The position numbers were made by a program, and so were the translations under genes. DNA of 42,717 bases from Butyrivibrio sp. INlla21 (GTDB lineage Bacteria; Bacillota; Clostridia; Lachnospirales; Lachnospiraceae). Where the stretch lies: positions 1 to 42,717 of the forward strand of contig NZ_FPCC01000024.1 in NCBI RefSeq assembly GCF_900116875.1. The letters are read 5' to 3'. Below, one piece after another: positions 33,412 through 41,386 of the stretch. The notes under the pieces were generated by a model that saw nothing but the letters and a program-made list of their open reading frames with translations, was not told where the DNA came from and made no database searches. Every line of letters starts with the position of its first letter. Position 1 is the stretch's first letter.

Positions 33412-34041
33412 ATGGATAACAAGAAGAAATATATCGCACTTACTTTTGATGATGGTCCTTCCGATACAACAACATTACAAGTTCTTGATAAATTAAAGAA
33501 ATACGGCGTTGTGGCCTCTTTTTTCCTAATAGGAGAGAACATGACTCCTGAGAGATCGCATATTATCAAAGAAGAAATCGCGCACGGATGCGATATTCAG
33601 AACCATTCGCTTACGCATTCCGATATGCGGGAATTCAACAAAGAAACAATTCTCGCCGAGATTAAGGAAACTTCTCGAAGAATTGTCGAATACACCGGGA
33701 AAGAGCCTACGTTCTTCAGGCCTCCCTATATCTATGTGAACGATCTTATGATGGATACAATTCCATTAGTATTCATAAGCGGATACAACGGTCTGGATTG
33801 GGATCCTGAAGTTCCGGCTTCCGAACGCGCACGGATGATTATTGAAGGCGCCAGAGACGGAGCAGTTATTCTTCTTCATGATCTTGAAGGAAATGATGCC
33901 ACTGTAGAAGCTCTTGATACAATTATTCCGGACCTGCTTAGGGAGGGATATGAATTTGTTACCATAACAGAACTGTTTGACAGAGCCGGAATCAATTATC
34001 AGAATGCAAAAAGAGAAGTCTATTCATATACAGATCAATAA
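33412..34041 (+). CDS. Polysaccharide deacetylase (NodB/CE4)
   Basis: This cytosolic protein of 209 residues has no signal peptide. CE4 motifs are complete: TFDDGPS with D13-D14, NHSLTHSDM with H65 and H69 (metal site), FRPPYIYV, DWDPEVP and VILLHD. With GH8 and the transporter nearby, the likely substrate is acetylated xylo-oligosaccharide, but peptidoglycan or chitin fragments are possible. ATG 33412 is chosen since GGAGG lies 8 bases upstream; ATG 33397 overlaps the PHP stop. Confidence 0.88.
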   Translation: MDNKKKYIALTFDDGPSDTTTLQVLDKLKKYGVVASFFLIGENMTPERSHIIKEEIAHGCDIQNHSLTHSDMREFNKETILAEIKETSRRIVEYTGKEPTFFRPPYIYVNDLMMDTIPLVFISGYNGLDWDPEVPASERARMIIEGARDGAVILLHDLEGNDATVEALDTIIPDLLREGYEFVTITELFDRAGINYQNAKREVYSYTDQ

Positions 34042-34087
34042 GTCTCTGCTGTTTTTTTGTATATGTATATTAGATGCCGAACATATC

Positions 34088-34115
34088 ATTTCGTAAAACG
34101 GAAATTTTGCGAAAT
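34088..34115. terminator. Inverted repeat between convergent genes
   Basis: An 11-base arm ATTTCGTAAAA pairs with TTTTGCGAAAT (one G-T pair) around a 6-base loop, in the gap between the CE4 gene and the convergent Dabb gene. It lacks a clear T tract, so it is a weak terminator or an unrelated dyad. Confidence 0.35.
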
Positions 34116-34179
34116 AGTGTGCGGCTTATTTTACTTTCTACACTATCTATATTTATTGATCAGCTATGAAATTTTACAC

Positions 34180-34461
34180 TTAGTCACAATCAAAAATTGT
34201 CTTTCCTTCAAGCATATCTCCGAATCTAATCTTCCATTCGCTGTGTATGGGAGAATTGTCAAAATTCTCAAGCCCCTCAGGGGATAATTGCAATTCAATC
34301 ATAACATGTGCTCTGTTTGACCGATCCGAACAAGACGGATAAATCCTAACCCCCGAAACGCCTTCAACATTGGTGGCTCCTTCAAATAATTCCTTGATTC
34401 CCTCCATTTGACTCTTCCAGTCAATGCATTCCTTAAATTTTGCTATTATATAATGTCTCAT
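34180..34461 (-). CDS. Dabb (stress-responsive A/B barrel) domain protein
   Basis: The 93-residue protein is a ferredoxin-like barrel: MRHYIIAKFKE, a helix, then VSGVRIYPSCSDRSNRAHVMIELQ and a C-terminal helix with FGDMLEGKTIFDCD. Dabb dimers are small barrels of varied and mostly unknown roles. The start at 34461 has AAGGAG at 8 bases; an in-frame ATG at 34467 is too close to it. Confidence 0.82.
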   Translation of the reverse strand: MRHYIIAKFKECIDWKSQMEGIKELFEGATNVEGVSGVRIYPSCSDRSNRAHVMIELQLSPEGLENFDNSPIHSEWKIRFGDMLEGKTIFDCD

Positions 34462-34505
34462 AATCATAACTCCTTCATTGTCATAATAGATTCGGCGCAT
34501 ACACA

Positions 34506-34534
34506 AACAAGCCGCGCTAATACACGGCTTGTTA
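34506..34534 (-). terminator. Terminator after the H1-like gene
   Basis: The AACAAGCCG/CGGCTTGTT stem (34506-34514 with 34525-34533) has a 10-base loop. On the minus strand it ends in a TTGTTTGTGT tail, so it is a moderate terminator for the gene ending at 34549. Confidence 0.6.
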
Positions 34535-34548
34535 TAATAATTAAATCA

Positions 34549-34872
34549 TCATTTAAAAAGGCTTGTGACAGTGTTCATTATTGTCTTGTTCTCAAGAATA
34601 GATTCCAATATGCCACCTAATTGAGTCTTCTCTCCTTTCAATATAGCCACTGCTGCTTTTTTTGTATCTGCGTCAGCAGCTCTGTAAAGCTCTAAAACCT
34701 TTTTCTCTGCTGCAGTAACTTTCACAGATGAACCGGTGCTTTTCTTGGCGGAAGCGGAAGTCCCTGTCTTTTTGGGCTTATTTGTGCTAGCGCTTTTTGC
34801 TTTTGAAGTAGTCGCTTTCTTTGTTCCGGAAGTACTCTTCTTAGATGTAGTAGCCTTTTTGGTAGTTGCCAT
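34549..34872 (-). CDS. Histone-H1-like Lys/Ala/Thr/Ser-rich protein
   Basis: The 107-residue protein has a basic, disordered N-terminal half of KKATTSKKSTSGTKK-like motifs (about 1-50), close in composition to eukaryotic H1 tails and bacterial Hc1-like proteins. A helical C-terminal half follows (about 52-107: AEKKVLELYRAADADTKKAA). It could bind DNA through the tail; the helical half may oligomerise. No named family can be given. It starts 2 bp after the stop of the kinase gene, so both are on one message. Confidence 0.7.
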   Translation of the reverse strand: MATTKKATTSKKSTSGTKKATTSKAKSASTNKPKKTGTSASAKKSTGSSVKVTAAEKKVLELYRAADADTKKAAVAILKGEKTQLGGILESILENKTIMNTVTSLFK

Positions 34873-34874
34873 GA

Positions 34875-35630
34875 TTAGCCTCCTTCACGTTTAAGTAATG
34901 TATATTGATCATCATCTCTTAATACCAATTCAATGTCAGCCGGCTTTGTATTTCCCAGACATAGCCACACATTCGCCATATCACTAAAATCTACAAATTT
35001 AATCACTTTATCCATGGCAAAACCACTGGCAGCTCTCTTACGCGCAATCAACCTTTTTCGGAGTTGTTCTTCTCCTGCAATAATAGATATTGTATAGTCA
35101 GCATATGAAGAAAGATCTCTCCATCCCTTTGTATCCAGAAGTAGATAATTTCCTTCAATTATAACTATATCTGTATCTACCTTTATTCTATTTTCTATAG
35201 GATTATGCGAAACCCTGTCATAAACCGGCCACCCGCATACTCCTCCCTTTGCTACTTCTTCTATGCTACTTCTCAATTTCTCCAGATCAAAAGTAATCGG
35301 TGCTCCTTTTATATCTACCAGCGGAACCCTTTCCCCGTCAATAATAGTCGCATGTGAAAGCAAGTACTCCTGTCTTTTGTGAAATCCATCCATGCCAAGC
35401 GCCTTTACTGTTTTCTCGGGTATAACGTCTTTCGACAAAAACTCCAGAAAACTTGCCAACGTACTTTTTCCGGCTCCGGGAGGCGCCGCAATCATAGCGA
35501 TTACACGATTCCCTTTCTTATTATGTATTTCAGCAAGTTTTTTCAACAAAGGAACATATATCTCTTCTATGCTCTCTTCGCTATATGTCGCCAACACTTC
35601 AAGACCATTTATGAATTCACAATATTCCAT
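34875..35630 (-). CDS. P-loop nucleoside/sugar kinase-like protein (uridine/pantothenate kinase superfamily)
   Basis: The 251-residue protein has Walker A AAPPGAGKST (48-57), GMDGFH (substrate/Walker-B-like region) and VYDRVSHNPIENRI, then IIIEGNYLLL and a lid region RLIARKRAASG. This layout is that of the nucleoside/nucleotide kinase family related to uridine kinase and to the FrcK/YggC group. It phosphorylates a small hydroxyl substrate with ATP; a sugar or nucleoside is likely. It is followed by the H1-like gene in the same operon. Confidence 0.82.
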   Translation of the reverse strand: MEYCEFINGLEVLATYSEESIEEIYVPLLKKLAEIHNKKGNRVIAMIAAPPGAGKSTLASFLEFLSKDVIPEKTVKALGMDGFHKRQEYLLSHATIIDGERVPLVDIKGAPITFDLEKLRSSIEEVAKGGVCGWPVYDRVSHNPIENRIKVDTDIVIIEGNYLLLDTKGWRDLSSYADYTISIIAGEEQLRKRLIARKRAASGFAMDKVIKFVDFSDMANVWLCLGNTKPADIELVLRDDDQYTLLKREGG

Positions 35631-35707
35631 ACGAAATCTTCCTTCCCGGAAACTGACCGCCTATATTTAAGTATATAGCATTTTGCAGCAGTTAGCATCT
35701 GGATGGA

Positions 35708-36025
35708 TCAGATTAGTCTATCAAGAGTTCCTGCAAGTCGTTCCTTAGAAACTGCTCCAAGCTCACTCTCCTCAAGCTCTCCGCCCTTTATAAAAGCAAA
35801 GAACGGGATACTCATGACATTGTATTTTGCAGCAAGCTCCGGCTGTTCATCAACATTAACCTTACCAATCTTAGCTTTTCCCTCATATTCTTTTGCCAAT
35901 TCTTCTACTACCGGTCCCATCATCTTGCAAGGTCCGCACCAATCAGCATAAAAATCTACAAGAACCGGGATATCACTGTTCATTACTTCTTCATTAAAGT
36001 TTTCTTTTGTAAAAATGTATTCCAT
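35708..36025 (-). CDS. trxA: Thioredoxin
   Basis: The 105-residue protein has the WCGPC redox site (C30, C33), VDFYADW before it and the cis-Pro in NVMSIPFFAF. The family length matches. GGTGA precedes ATG 36025; ATG 36037 lacks a site. It is divergent from the HxlR-type regulator with a 160-bp gap, so it is a likely target of that regulator. Confidence 0.95.
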   Translation of the reverse strand: MEYIFTKENFNEEVMNSDIPVLVDFYADWCGPCKMMGPVVEELAKEYEGKAKIGKVNVDEQPELAAKYNVMSIPFFAFIKGGELEESELGAVSKERLAGTLDRLI

Positions 36026-36151
36026 ATAATTCACCATTTCGTTCAGGTTTTCCCTAAACGCCTTTCTATCAAATAATACTTGTTTTTATTTACCGGTAAT
36101 TATATTATAGGTAGTATAAAAAATATATCAACTACGCAGATTATACTAACT

Positions 36152-36171
36152 TGGTATCAAAAACCATACCA
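36152..36171. promoter_or_regulatory. Inverted repeat in the trxA/HxlR intergenic region
   Basis: The TGGTAT/ATACCA dyad has an 8-base centre and lies 15 bp before the HxlR-type gene. HxlR proteins often bind such GTAT..ATAC dyads next to their own gene. A second GGTA-containing patch is near 36092-36115. It is a candidate redox-controlled operator. Confidence 0.5.
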
Positions 36172-36185
36172 TAGAAAGGACTTAT

Positions 36186-36521
36186 ATGAAAAAAGAATCC
36201 CTTTGCAATAATATTGCCGGTGAAAAATGTGGCTTAAAGAAGGTTTTGGATATTGTAGGTGGAAAATGGAAAATTCTCATTCTTTGCTTAATAGATAATA
36301 GAGAAGTCGTCCGATACGGCGAGCTTAACCGTGAGATTTTTGGAATTACGAACACTATGCTTGCAAATTCGTTAAAAGATCTTGAGAATGACGGCCTTGT
36401 TATCCGAACTCAATACCCGGAAATGCCTGTTAGAGTAGAATATTCGCTTACCACTAAGGCAAAAACCTTAATTCCAATTCTTCTCGAACTCAAGAAATGG
36501 GGAGAGGAAAACCTTTTCTAA
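36186..36521 (+). CDS. HxlR-family winged-helix transcription regulator
   Basis: The 111-residue protein fits the family: a conserved Cys near the N-terminus (C7 and C15), DIVGGKWKILILCLI, then FGITNTMLANSLKDLENDGLVIR (recognition helix) and a wing with YSLTTKAKTLIPIL. Members sense reactive electrophiles or oxidants through the N-terminal Cys. It is divergent from trxA. AAAGGA precedes the ATG. Confidence 0.9.
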   Translation: MKKESLCNNIAGEKCGLKKVLDIVGGKWKILILCLIDNREVVRYGELNREIFGITNTMLANSLKDLENDGLVIRTQYPEMPVRVEYSLTTKAKTLIPILLELKKWGEENLF

Positions 36522-36575
36522 ATTGATTTTTTTAGATATAATCAGTTTTAACGCATTTATAAAAGGAGTCTTATC

Positions 36576-37487
36576 ATGTCTTTAGAAAAGTACATTAACC
36601 CGGATTTTACTATTTACAAAAAACTGATATTCCTACTCATCACCATTGCAGGGATAGCGATATGCGCTCTATTAATTCATATCGGAACCAAACTGTCCTA
36701 CGCACCTAATTCTTCGGGGAAAAAGCGCAAACCGACTAAACAAGAAAAAGAAGTTCTTTTTTTTAAAAACTTTCACTTAAACATTCAGCTTTTTATTGAA
36801 ATGATGATCTCTGCAACATCTGTAATGATGTTTGCCTGTTCATATGTAATCGTGAACCACGTATACGCTACTGTCACAGGCCAAAGCGGTAGATACTATG
36901 GTTTTGATCAATTTATTAGTACATGGGACAATAGCAAGGATTTCATATTATTACTGCTTATATGTCTATCCTGTGTTGCGAATACAATAATCGACAAGCT
37001 GATTATCCCTCTAAAAATGCCTTCAAAAGAACAAAAAGCTTCAATACGAATGCTGGGTATGTTCTATGTTATTATAATCCTCCTGTTTCTCAATAATACA
37101 ATTGGAGATGAAAGCCAATACAGTCCTGTTATGATGTACTATCTCGGGCTCATGATCGGTAGATTTATATATTTTGATGCTTCGTTTATGGATTTTATAA
37201 ATGCATTAAAAAGTGCGCTTTATCATTCTCCACTTTTAATAATCGGTCTCCTTGTTTCGGGCTCTCTAAGCTTTCTGGGATTTAAACTGGGATATCTTTT
37301 AGAAAGAAACTATTATATAGTAGGTATTTTTTATACTCATCTGTTTATATTGGTAGTTCTCTTTATCCTTCATAACAGCAGGGTCATGTATCTCTTTGTA
37401 AGGAAACCTAAAGAGGAACCGGAGCCTTTATTCGACGAGTATGACGAATATGATGACTATGATGATTACGATGAATATCGAAAATAA
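36576..37487 (+). CDS. Integral membrane protein with acidic Asp/Tyr-rich tail
   Basis: The 303-residue protein has about six or seven membrane helices (around 16-38, 72-95, 120-138, 157-174, 183-200, 216-240 and 245-268). A C-terminal cytosolic tail repeats DEYDEYDDYDDYDEY (about 288-302). No family is recognised. The tail could bind cations or be a docking site. AAGGAG precedes the ATG. A strong terminator follows. Confidence 0.75.
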   Translation: MSLEKYINPDFTIYKKLIFLLITIAGIAICALLIHIGTKLSYAPNSSGKKRKPTKQEKEVLFFKNFHLNIQLFIEMMISATSVMMFACSYVIVNHVYATVTGQSGRYYGFDQFISTWDNSKDFILLLLICLSCVANTIIDKLIIPLKMPSKEQKASIRMLGMFYVIIILLFLNNTIGDESQYSPVMMYYLGLMIGRFIYFDASFMDFINALKSALYHSPLLIIGLLVSGSLSFLGFKLGYLLERNYYIVGIFYTHLFILVVLFILHNSRVMYLFVRKPKEEPEPLFDEYDEYDDYDDYDEYRK

Positions 37488-37491
37488 CGAG

Positions 37492-37535
37492 TACCCACCT
37501 TCAAAAGCACTGCCATGAAGGTGGGTATTTAAAAA
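37492..37535. terminator. Bidirectional terminator
   Basis: The 11-bp stem TACCCACCTTC/GAAGGTGGGTA has a 14-base loop, flanked by T/A-rich tails, between convergent genes. Confidence 0.88.
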
Positions 37536-37542
37536 ATTTAAT

Positions 37543-37752
37543 TTATGCATTACTAAGCAATCCTACTATCCCAAACACTATCAACAAAGGAAAAGCCACG
37601 TAGATCATACCACCGACCACTAGCATTACCAAGATAAACGGGAAGAATACCAAATACATTATTGCTTTAAAAATGCTCCAAGATGCTTTTATAGCAAAGC
37701 CTATCATTTTTCCAAAAATAATAAAAAATAGCACAAAAAACAATATCATCAT
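37543..37752 (-). CDS. Small two-helix membrane protein next to PspC
   Basis: The 69-residue, almost wholly hydrophobic protein has two or three membrane segments (about 3-18, 27-48 and 50-66). No family is recognised. The start is one of two adjacent ATGs behind GGAG. It lies 25 bp after the PspC gene on the same strand, so it is likely an envelope-stress partner. Confidence 0.6.
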   Translation of the reverse strand: MMILFFVLFFIIFGKMIGFAIKASWSIFKAIMYLVFFPFILVMLVVGGMIYVAFPLLIVFGIVGLLSNA

Positions 37753-37777
37753 AATCCGTTACTCCTATTACCAACGC

Positions 37778-37975
37778 TTACTGGTCAATATAATCCGGCT
37801 TATCGTCCATTATGATTGCCGCAACAATGTATACCGGAATTCCAATTCCTCCGCCAAGCGATGCCAACACCCAGATCAGGCGAACAATAGTGGGATCGAC
37901 ATCCATAAACTCTGCAATTCCACCGCATACTCCACAGATTTTTCGATCATAGCTTTTATATAATTTCCTATTCAT
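37778..37975 (-). CDS. PspC-domain membrane protein
   Basis: The 65-residue PspC domain begins MNRKLYKSYDRKICGVCGGIAEF, with the conserved GVCGGIAEF and DPTIVRLIWVL motifs and one membrane helix. PspC-like proteins sense envelope stress. The start at 37975 has GGAGGG at 7 bases; an earlier ATG at 37993 is not used. It probably forms an operon with the small membrane gene that follows. Confidence 0.88.
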   Translation of the reverse strand: MNRKLYKSYDRKICGVCGGIAEFMDVDPTIVRLIWVLASLGGGIGIPVYIVAAIIMDDKPDYIDQ

Positions 37976-38072
37976 TTCTTTTCCCTCCACCATATATAAA
38001 AGGTTTTATTGTTAAAAAAAGTATATCTGCAGTGCAAACTCAGATAAATACTGACTTTGGCGAATATCGTCC

Positions 38073-38099
38073 TTTATTTTTCTTTTTTGGAAAAATAAA
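38073..38099. other. AT-rich inverted repeat
   Basis: A 10-bp stem TTTATTTTTC/GAAAAATAAA has a TTTTTTG loop, in the region between the divergent PspC gene and the gene at 38177. It may terminate or attenuate transcription, but low complexity limits confidence. Confidence 0.3.
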
Positions 38100-38176
38100 A
38101 AAAGAAGAAAAAAGGTAATGAATCCTTTTTGTCTGCCGATATATTGAAAGATTAAAAATAATAAGAGGAAAAGAAA

Positions 38177-38518
38177 ATGATGGATTATAACTTTCTATCT
38201 TCAGTAGATAGAATTACAAGTACATATCTCAATAATGATCCCCTTTCAAAAGCATCGGATTTAGGAGATGATATCAAAGCTAAACTCGGTCCTGAATTTA
38301 CCGAAGTCTATGATTCTCTTAAGGCTATTAAAATGCTTAATTCTACTGTGCACCAAGACAATTCGATTTCTCAAAAAGACTCTTTACGTGAACACGCATC
38401 CAGACTCGGTTACTCTATTGATAATCGTGTTATTGACATGCTCAGAATATCTATTTCTGATGAAATGAACATCAAAGTCAATGATGCCGTTCAATCTGCA
38501 GCAAATGCGCTATTTTGA
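38177..38518 (+). CDS. Hypothetical helical protein
   Basis: The 113-residue soluble protein is predicted mainly helical (MMDYNFLSSVDRITSTYLNN, then charged helices). No family or motif is recognised. AGAGGA precedes the ATG, and the codon use is like that of its neighbours, so it is probably a real gene. It stands alone ahead of the aspartate aminotransferase promoter. Confidence 0.6.
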   Translation: MMDYNFLSSVDRITSTYLNNDPLSKASDLGDDIKAKLGPEFTEVYDSLKAIKMLNSTVHQDNSISQKDSLREHASRLGYSIDNRVIDMLRISISDEMNIKVNDAVQSAANALF

Positions 38519-38562
38519 CAAACCCTTTTCTTTAATAATTTAATACCTATAAAGATTTCCCC

Positions 38563-38590
38563 TTGACTTGACGGAGTGATGTTGTAATAA
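38563..38590 (+). promoter_or_regulatory. Promoter of the aminotransferase gene
   Basis: TTGACT (38563-38568) and TAATAA (38585-38590) have a 16-bp spacer, 50 bp before the ATG. Confidence 0.55.
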
Positions 38591-38640
38591 TATCGATAGG
38601 ATTATGCAAAAATACTTGTATACAACAACGAGGATGAATT

Positions 38641-39927
38641 ATGAAAAAATACAGCGAACTGTCACAAGAGGAATTATTGAAGGAAAAAGAGCTGCTTTCT
38701 CAGCAGTATAAGGACTGGCAAGCTAAAGGCCTTAAGCTCGATATGAGCCGCGGAAAGCCTTCTGTTGAACAGCTCAATCTTTCTATGCCTATTTTTGATA
38801 TATTAGATGGAAAATCTCTTATGAAATGCATGAATGGTGTTGAGACTCGTAACTACGGATGCCTGGAAGGTATCGTAGAAGCACAGCATCTTATGGCAGA
38901 AATAATGGATTGCCAGCCTGAGCAAGTAATCGTATGCGGAAACTCATCATTGAACATCATGTTTGATACTGTTGCACGTGGCTATATGTTTGGTTTCGGC
39001 GGATGCACTCCCTGGTGTAAGCTTGATAAGGTAAAATGGCTTTGCCCTGTTCCCGGATATGACAGACATTTCGCTATAACTCAGCACTTTGGCTTTGAAA
39101 TGATCAATATCCCCATGCATGATGATGGTCCTGATATGGATATGATCGAGGATCTTGTATCAAAAGACGATTCTATCAAGGGAATCTGGTGCGTTCCAAA
39201 GTATTCAAATCCCCAAGGTATTGTTTATTCAGATGAAGTAGTTCGCCGCATGGCAAATCTTAAGCCTGCTGCTAAAGACTTCAGAATATTCTGGGACAAT
39301 GCATATGCAGTACATCATTTATATAAAGAGAAATGCAAAATTCTTAATATTCTTCATGAATGTGAGGAAGCAGATAACCCTAGTCTTGCATTTGAGTTTG
39401 CTTCTACATCCAAGATTACATTCGCAGGAGCAGGAATCGCTGCTATAGCATGTAATAATGCTAACAGGCAGGAACTCAAGAAGACTATGACTGTTCAGAC
39501 AATCGGTTATGATAAAGTAAACATGCTTCGTCATGCCAGATTCTTTATGGATGTCGAGTCTGTTGATGAACATATGAAAAAGCATGCTAAGATCTTACGT
39601 CCTAAATTTGAGCTTGTAACTAAAACTATGGAAAGAGATCTTGGTGAAATTGGTTGTGGTTCTTGGGCTAATCCCAAAGGCGGATATTTCATTACTTATG
39701 AGGCACCCAAAGGAACTGCTTCAAGAATCGTCGAACTCGCAAAGCTAGCAGGTGTTATTTTAACCCCCGCGGGAGCTCCTTTCCCTTATCATATGGATCC
39801 GGATGATTCTGTTATAAGATTTGCTCCTTCTCTTCCACCATTGGAAGAACTTGAACAGGCTGCTGACATATTTACAGTATGTGCAAGAATTGCTTACTTG
39901 GAAAAACTTCTTTTAGCTAAAGCATAA
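38641..39927 (+). CDS. Aspartate aminotransferase, fold type I, clostridial subgroup
   Basis: The 428-residue PLP enzyme belongs to the Asp_aminotransf (PF12897-like) subgroup. The PLP-binding Lys258 is in FASTSKITFAGAG. It also has NYGCLEGI, VPKYSNPQG, FWDNAYAVHH and VIRFAPSLPP (substrate-carboxylate Arg). It transfers the amino group between aspartate or a related amino acid and 2-oxoglutarate. GAGG precedes the ATG. It is monocistronic with a strong terminator. Confidence 0.88.
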   Translation: MKKYSELSQEELLKEKELLSQQYKDWQAKGLKLDMSRGKPSVEQLNLSMPIFDILDGKSLMKCMNGVETRNYGCLEGIVEAQHLMAEIMDCQPEQVIVCGNSSLNIMFDTVARGYMFGFGGCTPWCKLDKVKWLCPVPGYDRHFAITQHFGFEMINIPMHDDGPDMDMIEDLVSKDDSIKGIWCVPKYSNPQGIVYSDEVVRRMANLKPAAKDFRIFWDNAYAVHHLYKEKCKILNILHECEEADNPSLAFEFASTSKITFAGAGIAAIACNNANRQELKKTMTVQTIGYDKVNMLRHARFFMDVESVDEHMKKHAKILRPKFELVTKTMERDLGEIGCGSWANPKGGYFITYEAPKGTASRIVELAKLAGVILTPAGAPFPYHMDPDDSVIRFAPSLPPLEELEQAADIFTVCARIAYLEKLLLAKA

Positions 39928-39934
39928 TAAGAAT

Positions 39935-39968
39935 GCCGTGAAGACATATATCTTCACGGCGTTTTTTT
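39935..39968. terminator. Bidirectional terminator of the aminotransferase gene
   Basis: The perfect stem GCCGTGAAGA/TCTTCACGGC has a 6-base loop followed by seven T. It converges with the minus-strand gene ending at 39967. Confidence 0.92.
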
Positions 39969-40260
39969 ACTTCGGTATATCCGGTTTACTTTCCTTTAGT
40001 CTTTTGATTCCTTCAATCGCGGTTTTATATATCAGCGCCATATGTCTGGATGCCGGATCGTTCATATCACACTTCTTTTGCATAAGATTGAAATGCTGTA
40101 TTGCCTCTTCAATAACCGTTTTAGAAATTACATAACCATCGCAATAAAGCGTGCCGGTGTCTGGGTCATACCTTGACTCCTCAAATCGTGTTTTCGCATA
40201 ATCCCCCGCGCCCATGCTGGCGGCAAGCTGGTTTATAAGATCAGTTCTGGTATCTCCCAT
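39967..40260 (-). CDS. Hypothetical protein
   Basis: The 97-residue soluble protein has no recognised family. It starts MGDTRTDLINQLAASMGAGD and has an alpha/beta pattern. AAGGAG lies 8 bases before ATG 40260; longer starts upstream have no site. Its 3' end overlaps the terminator shared with the aminotransferase gene. Confidence 0.6.
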   Translation of the reverse strand: MGDTRTDLINQLAASMGAGDYAKTRFEESRYDPDTGTLYCDGYVISKTVIEEAIQHFNLMQKKCDMNDPASRHMALIYKTAIEGIKRLKESKPDIPK

Positions 40261-40393
40261 ATAGAAATCTCCTTCCATAAATCCAGTAACCAATTATCGA
40301 ATTATACAATAAGATTTTATCATAATTTGAACAACATGTAATCTTTTGATATCATACCATTGTCACATAAAATAATTATGAGGAGATATTGTC

Positions 40394-40999
40394 ATGAATA
40401 CAAATATGATCATAGAAGCTATTGGTTATCTTGGATCAGCACTGGTCTTAGTGTCTTTTTTGATGGCCTCTGTAGTAAAGCTCAGAATAATAAATTCTAT
40501 AGGAAGCATCATTTTTACTATTTATGCTTTTATCATTCACTCATATCCTACTGCGTTGATGAACTTATGCCTAGTTCTTATCAACATCTATTATCTTGTA
40601 AAAATGAGTAATACCTCTGTTGAATATGATTTTATAAAGCTCAATAAGGGAGATTCTGTCATTAGCTATTTTATCGACTGTTATAAAGATGATATCCAAA
40701 AATGTTTCCCTGGAAATCCGCTCGATTTCTCAACTGCCGATACCGGCTACGCCGTTTGCCACAAAGGCAATCCCGCCGGAGTTCTTTTAGGAAGACTTGA
40801 AGATAATAACCTTGATATAATGCTTGATTATTCGACTCCCGAATATAGAGACTTTTCTATCGGAAAATTTCTAATCTCAAAACTCCCGGATGAAGGTATT
40901 AAATCTATGACCTACCGCGGAAACGATGTTAATCACAAAGCTTACCTTTCCAAGGTTGGTTTCAAGCAAAAAGACGGTTATTACGAAAAGCTTTTTTGA
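40394..40999 (+). CDS. YgjV-like membrane domain fused to acetyltransferase-like domain
   Basis: The 201-residue protein has an N-terminal membrane part (about 1-72) with three hydrophobic helices resembling YgjV-type inner membrane proteins. The soluble C-terminal part (about 80-201) resembles a GNAT-like fold: a CYAVCHKGNPAGVLLGRL-type strand pair, a DFSIGKFLISKLP helix, and a final YLSKVGFKQKDGYYEKLF motif typical of GNAT ends. The fusion is also known in Firmicutes. AGGAG precedes the ATG. Confidence 0.7.
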   Translation: MNTNMIIEAIGYLGSALVLVSFLMASVVKLRIINSIGSIIFTIYAFIIHSYPTALMNLCLVLINIYYLVKMSNTSVEYDFIKLNKGDSVISYFIDCYKDDIQKCFPGNPLDFSTADTGYAVCHKGNPAGVLLGRLEDNNLDIMLDYSTPEYRDFSIGKFLISKLPDEGIKSMTYRGNDVNHKAYLSKVGFKQKDGYYEKLF

Positions 41000-41007
41000 T
41001 TGCGATA

Positions 41008-41244
41008 TTATTGTTTCCCCATATCCATAAGCATTTTCATTGTTTCAACATCATTTGCATTTATTTTTATGTTGGATTCAATAGTTTTTCCTTCAGCTGT
41101 GGTGACTTTCATCGCAATGACGGTTCCTTCCTGCATTGCGTTTTCTCCAACAGCCCTTAAAAAAGGCATTACTTTAGGATGATCGTTTTGAAACAACCCC
41201 AACCTTTGCTGAAGCTGCATTATCATCATAGGATTCATGTTCAT
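41008..41244 (-). CDS. Small hypothetical protein, Met-rich N-terminus
   Basis: The 78-residue protein begins MNMNPMMIMQLQQRLGLFQNDHP, then a strand-rich segment (TVIAMKVTTAEGKTIESNIK). No family is recognised. It is convergent with the YgjV-like gene with a 9-bp gap. AGGTAGG precedes the ATG. Confidence 0.6.
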   Translation of the reverse strand: MNMNPMMIMQLQQRLGLFQNDHPKVMPFLRAVGENAMQEGTVIAMKVTTAEGKTIESNIKINANDVETMKMLMDMGKQ

Positions 41245-41386
41245 ACAAACCTACCTCGCTTGTTTTTTATATTCTAATATATTAATGTAAAACTTGAGCG
41301 AAATCAAATTATTTTAATTATCATGGGTCTAAAATATGTATGCGCTTACAAAATGATAAATACCTGATATATAAGGAGGAAGATAA

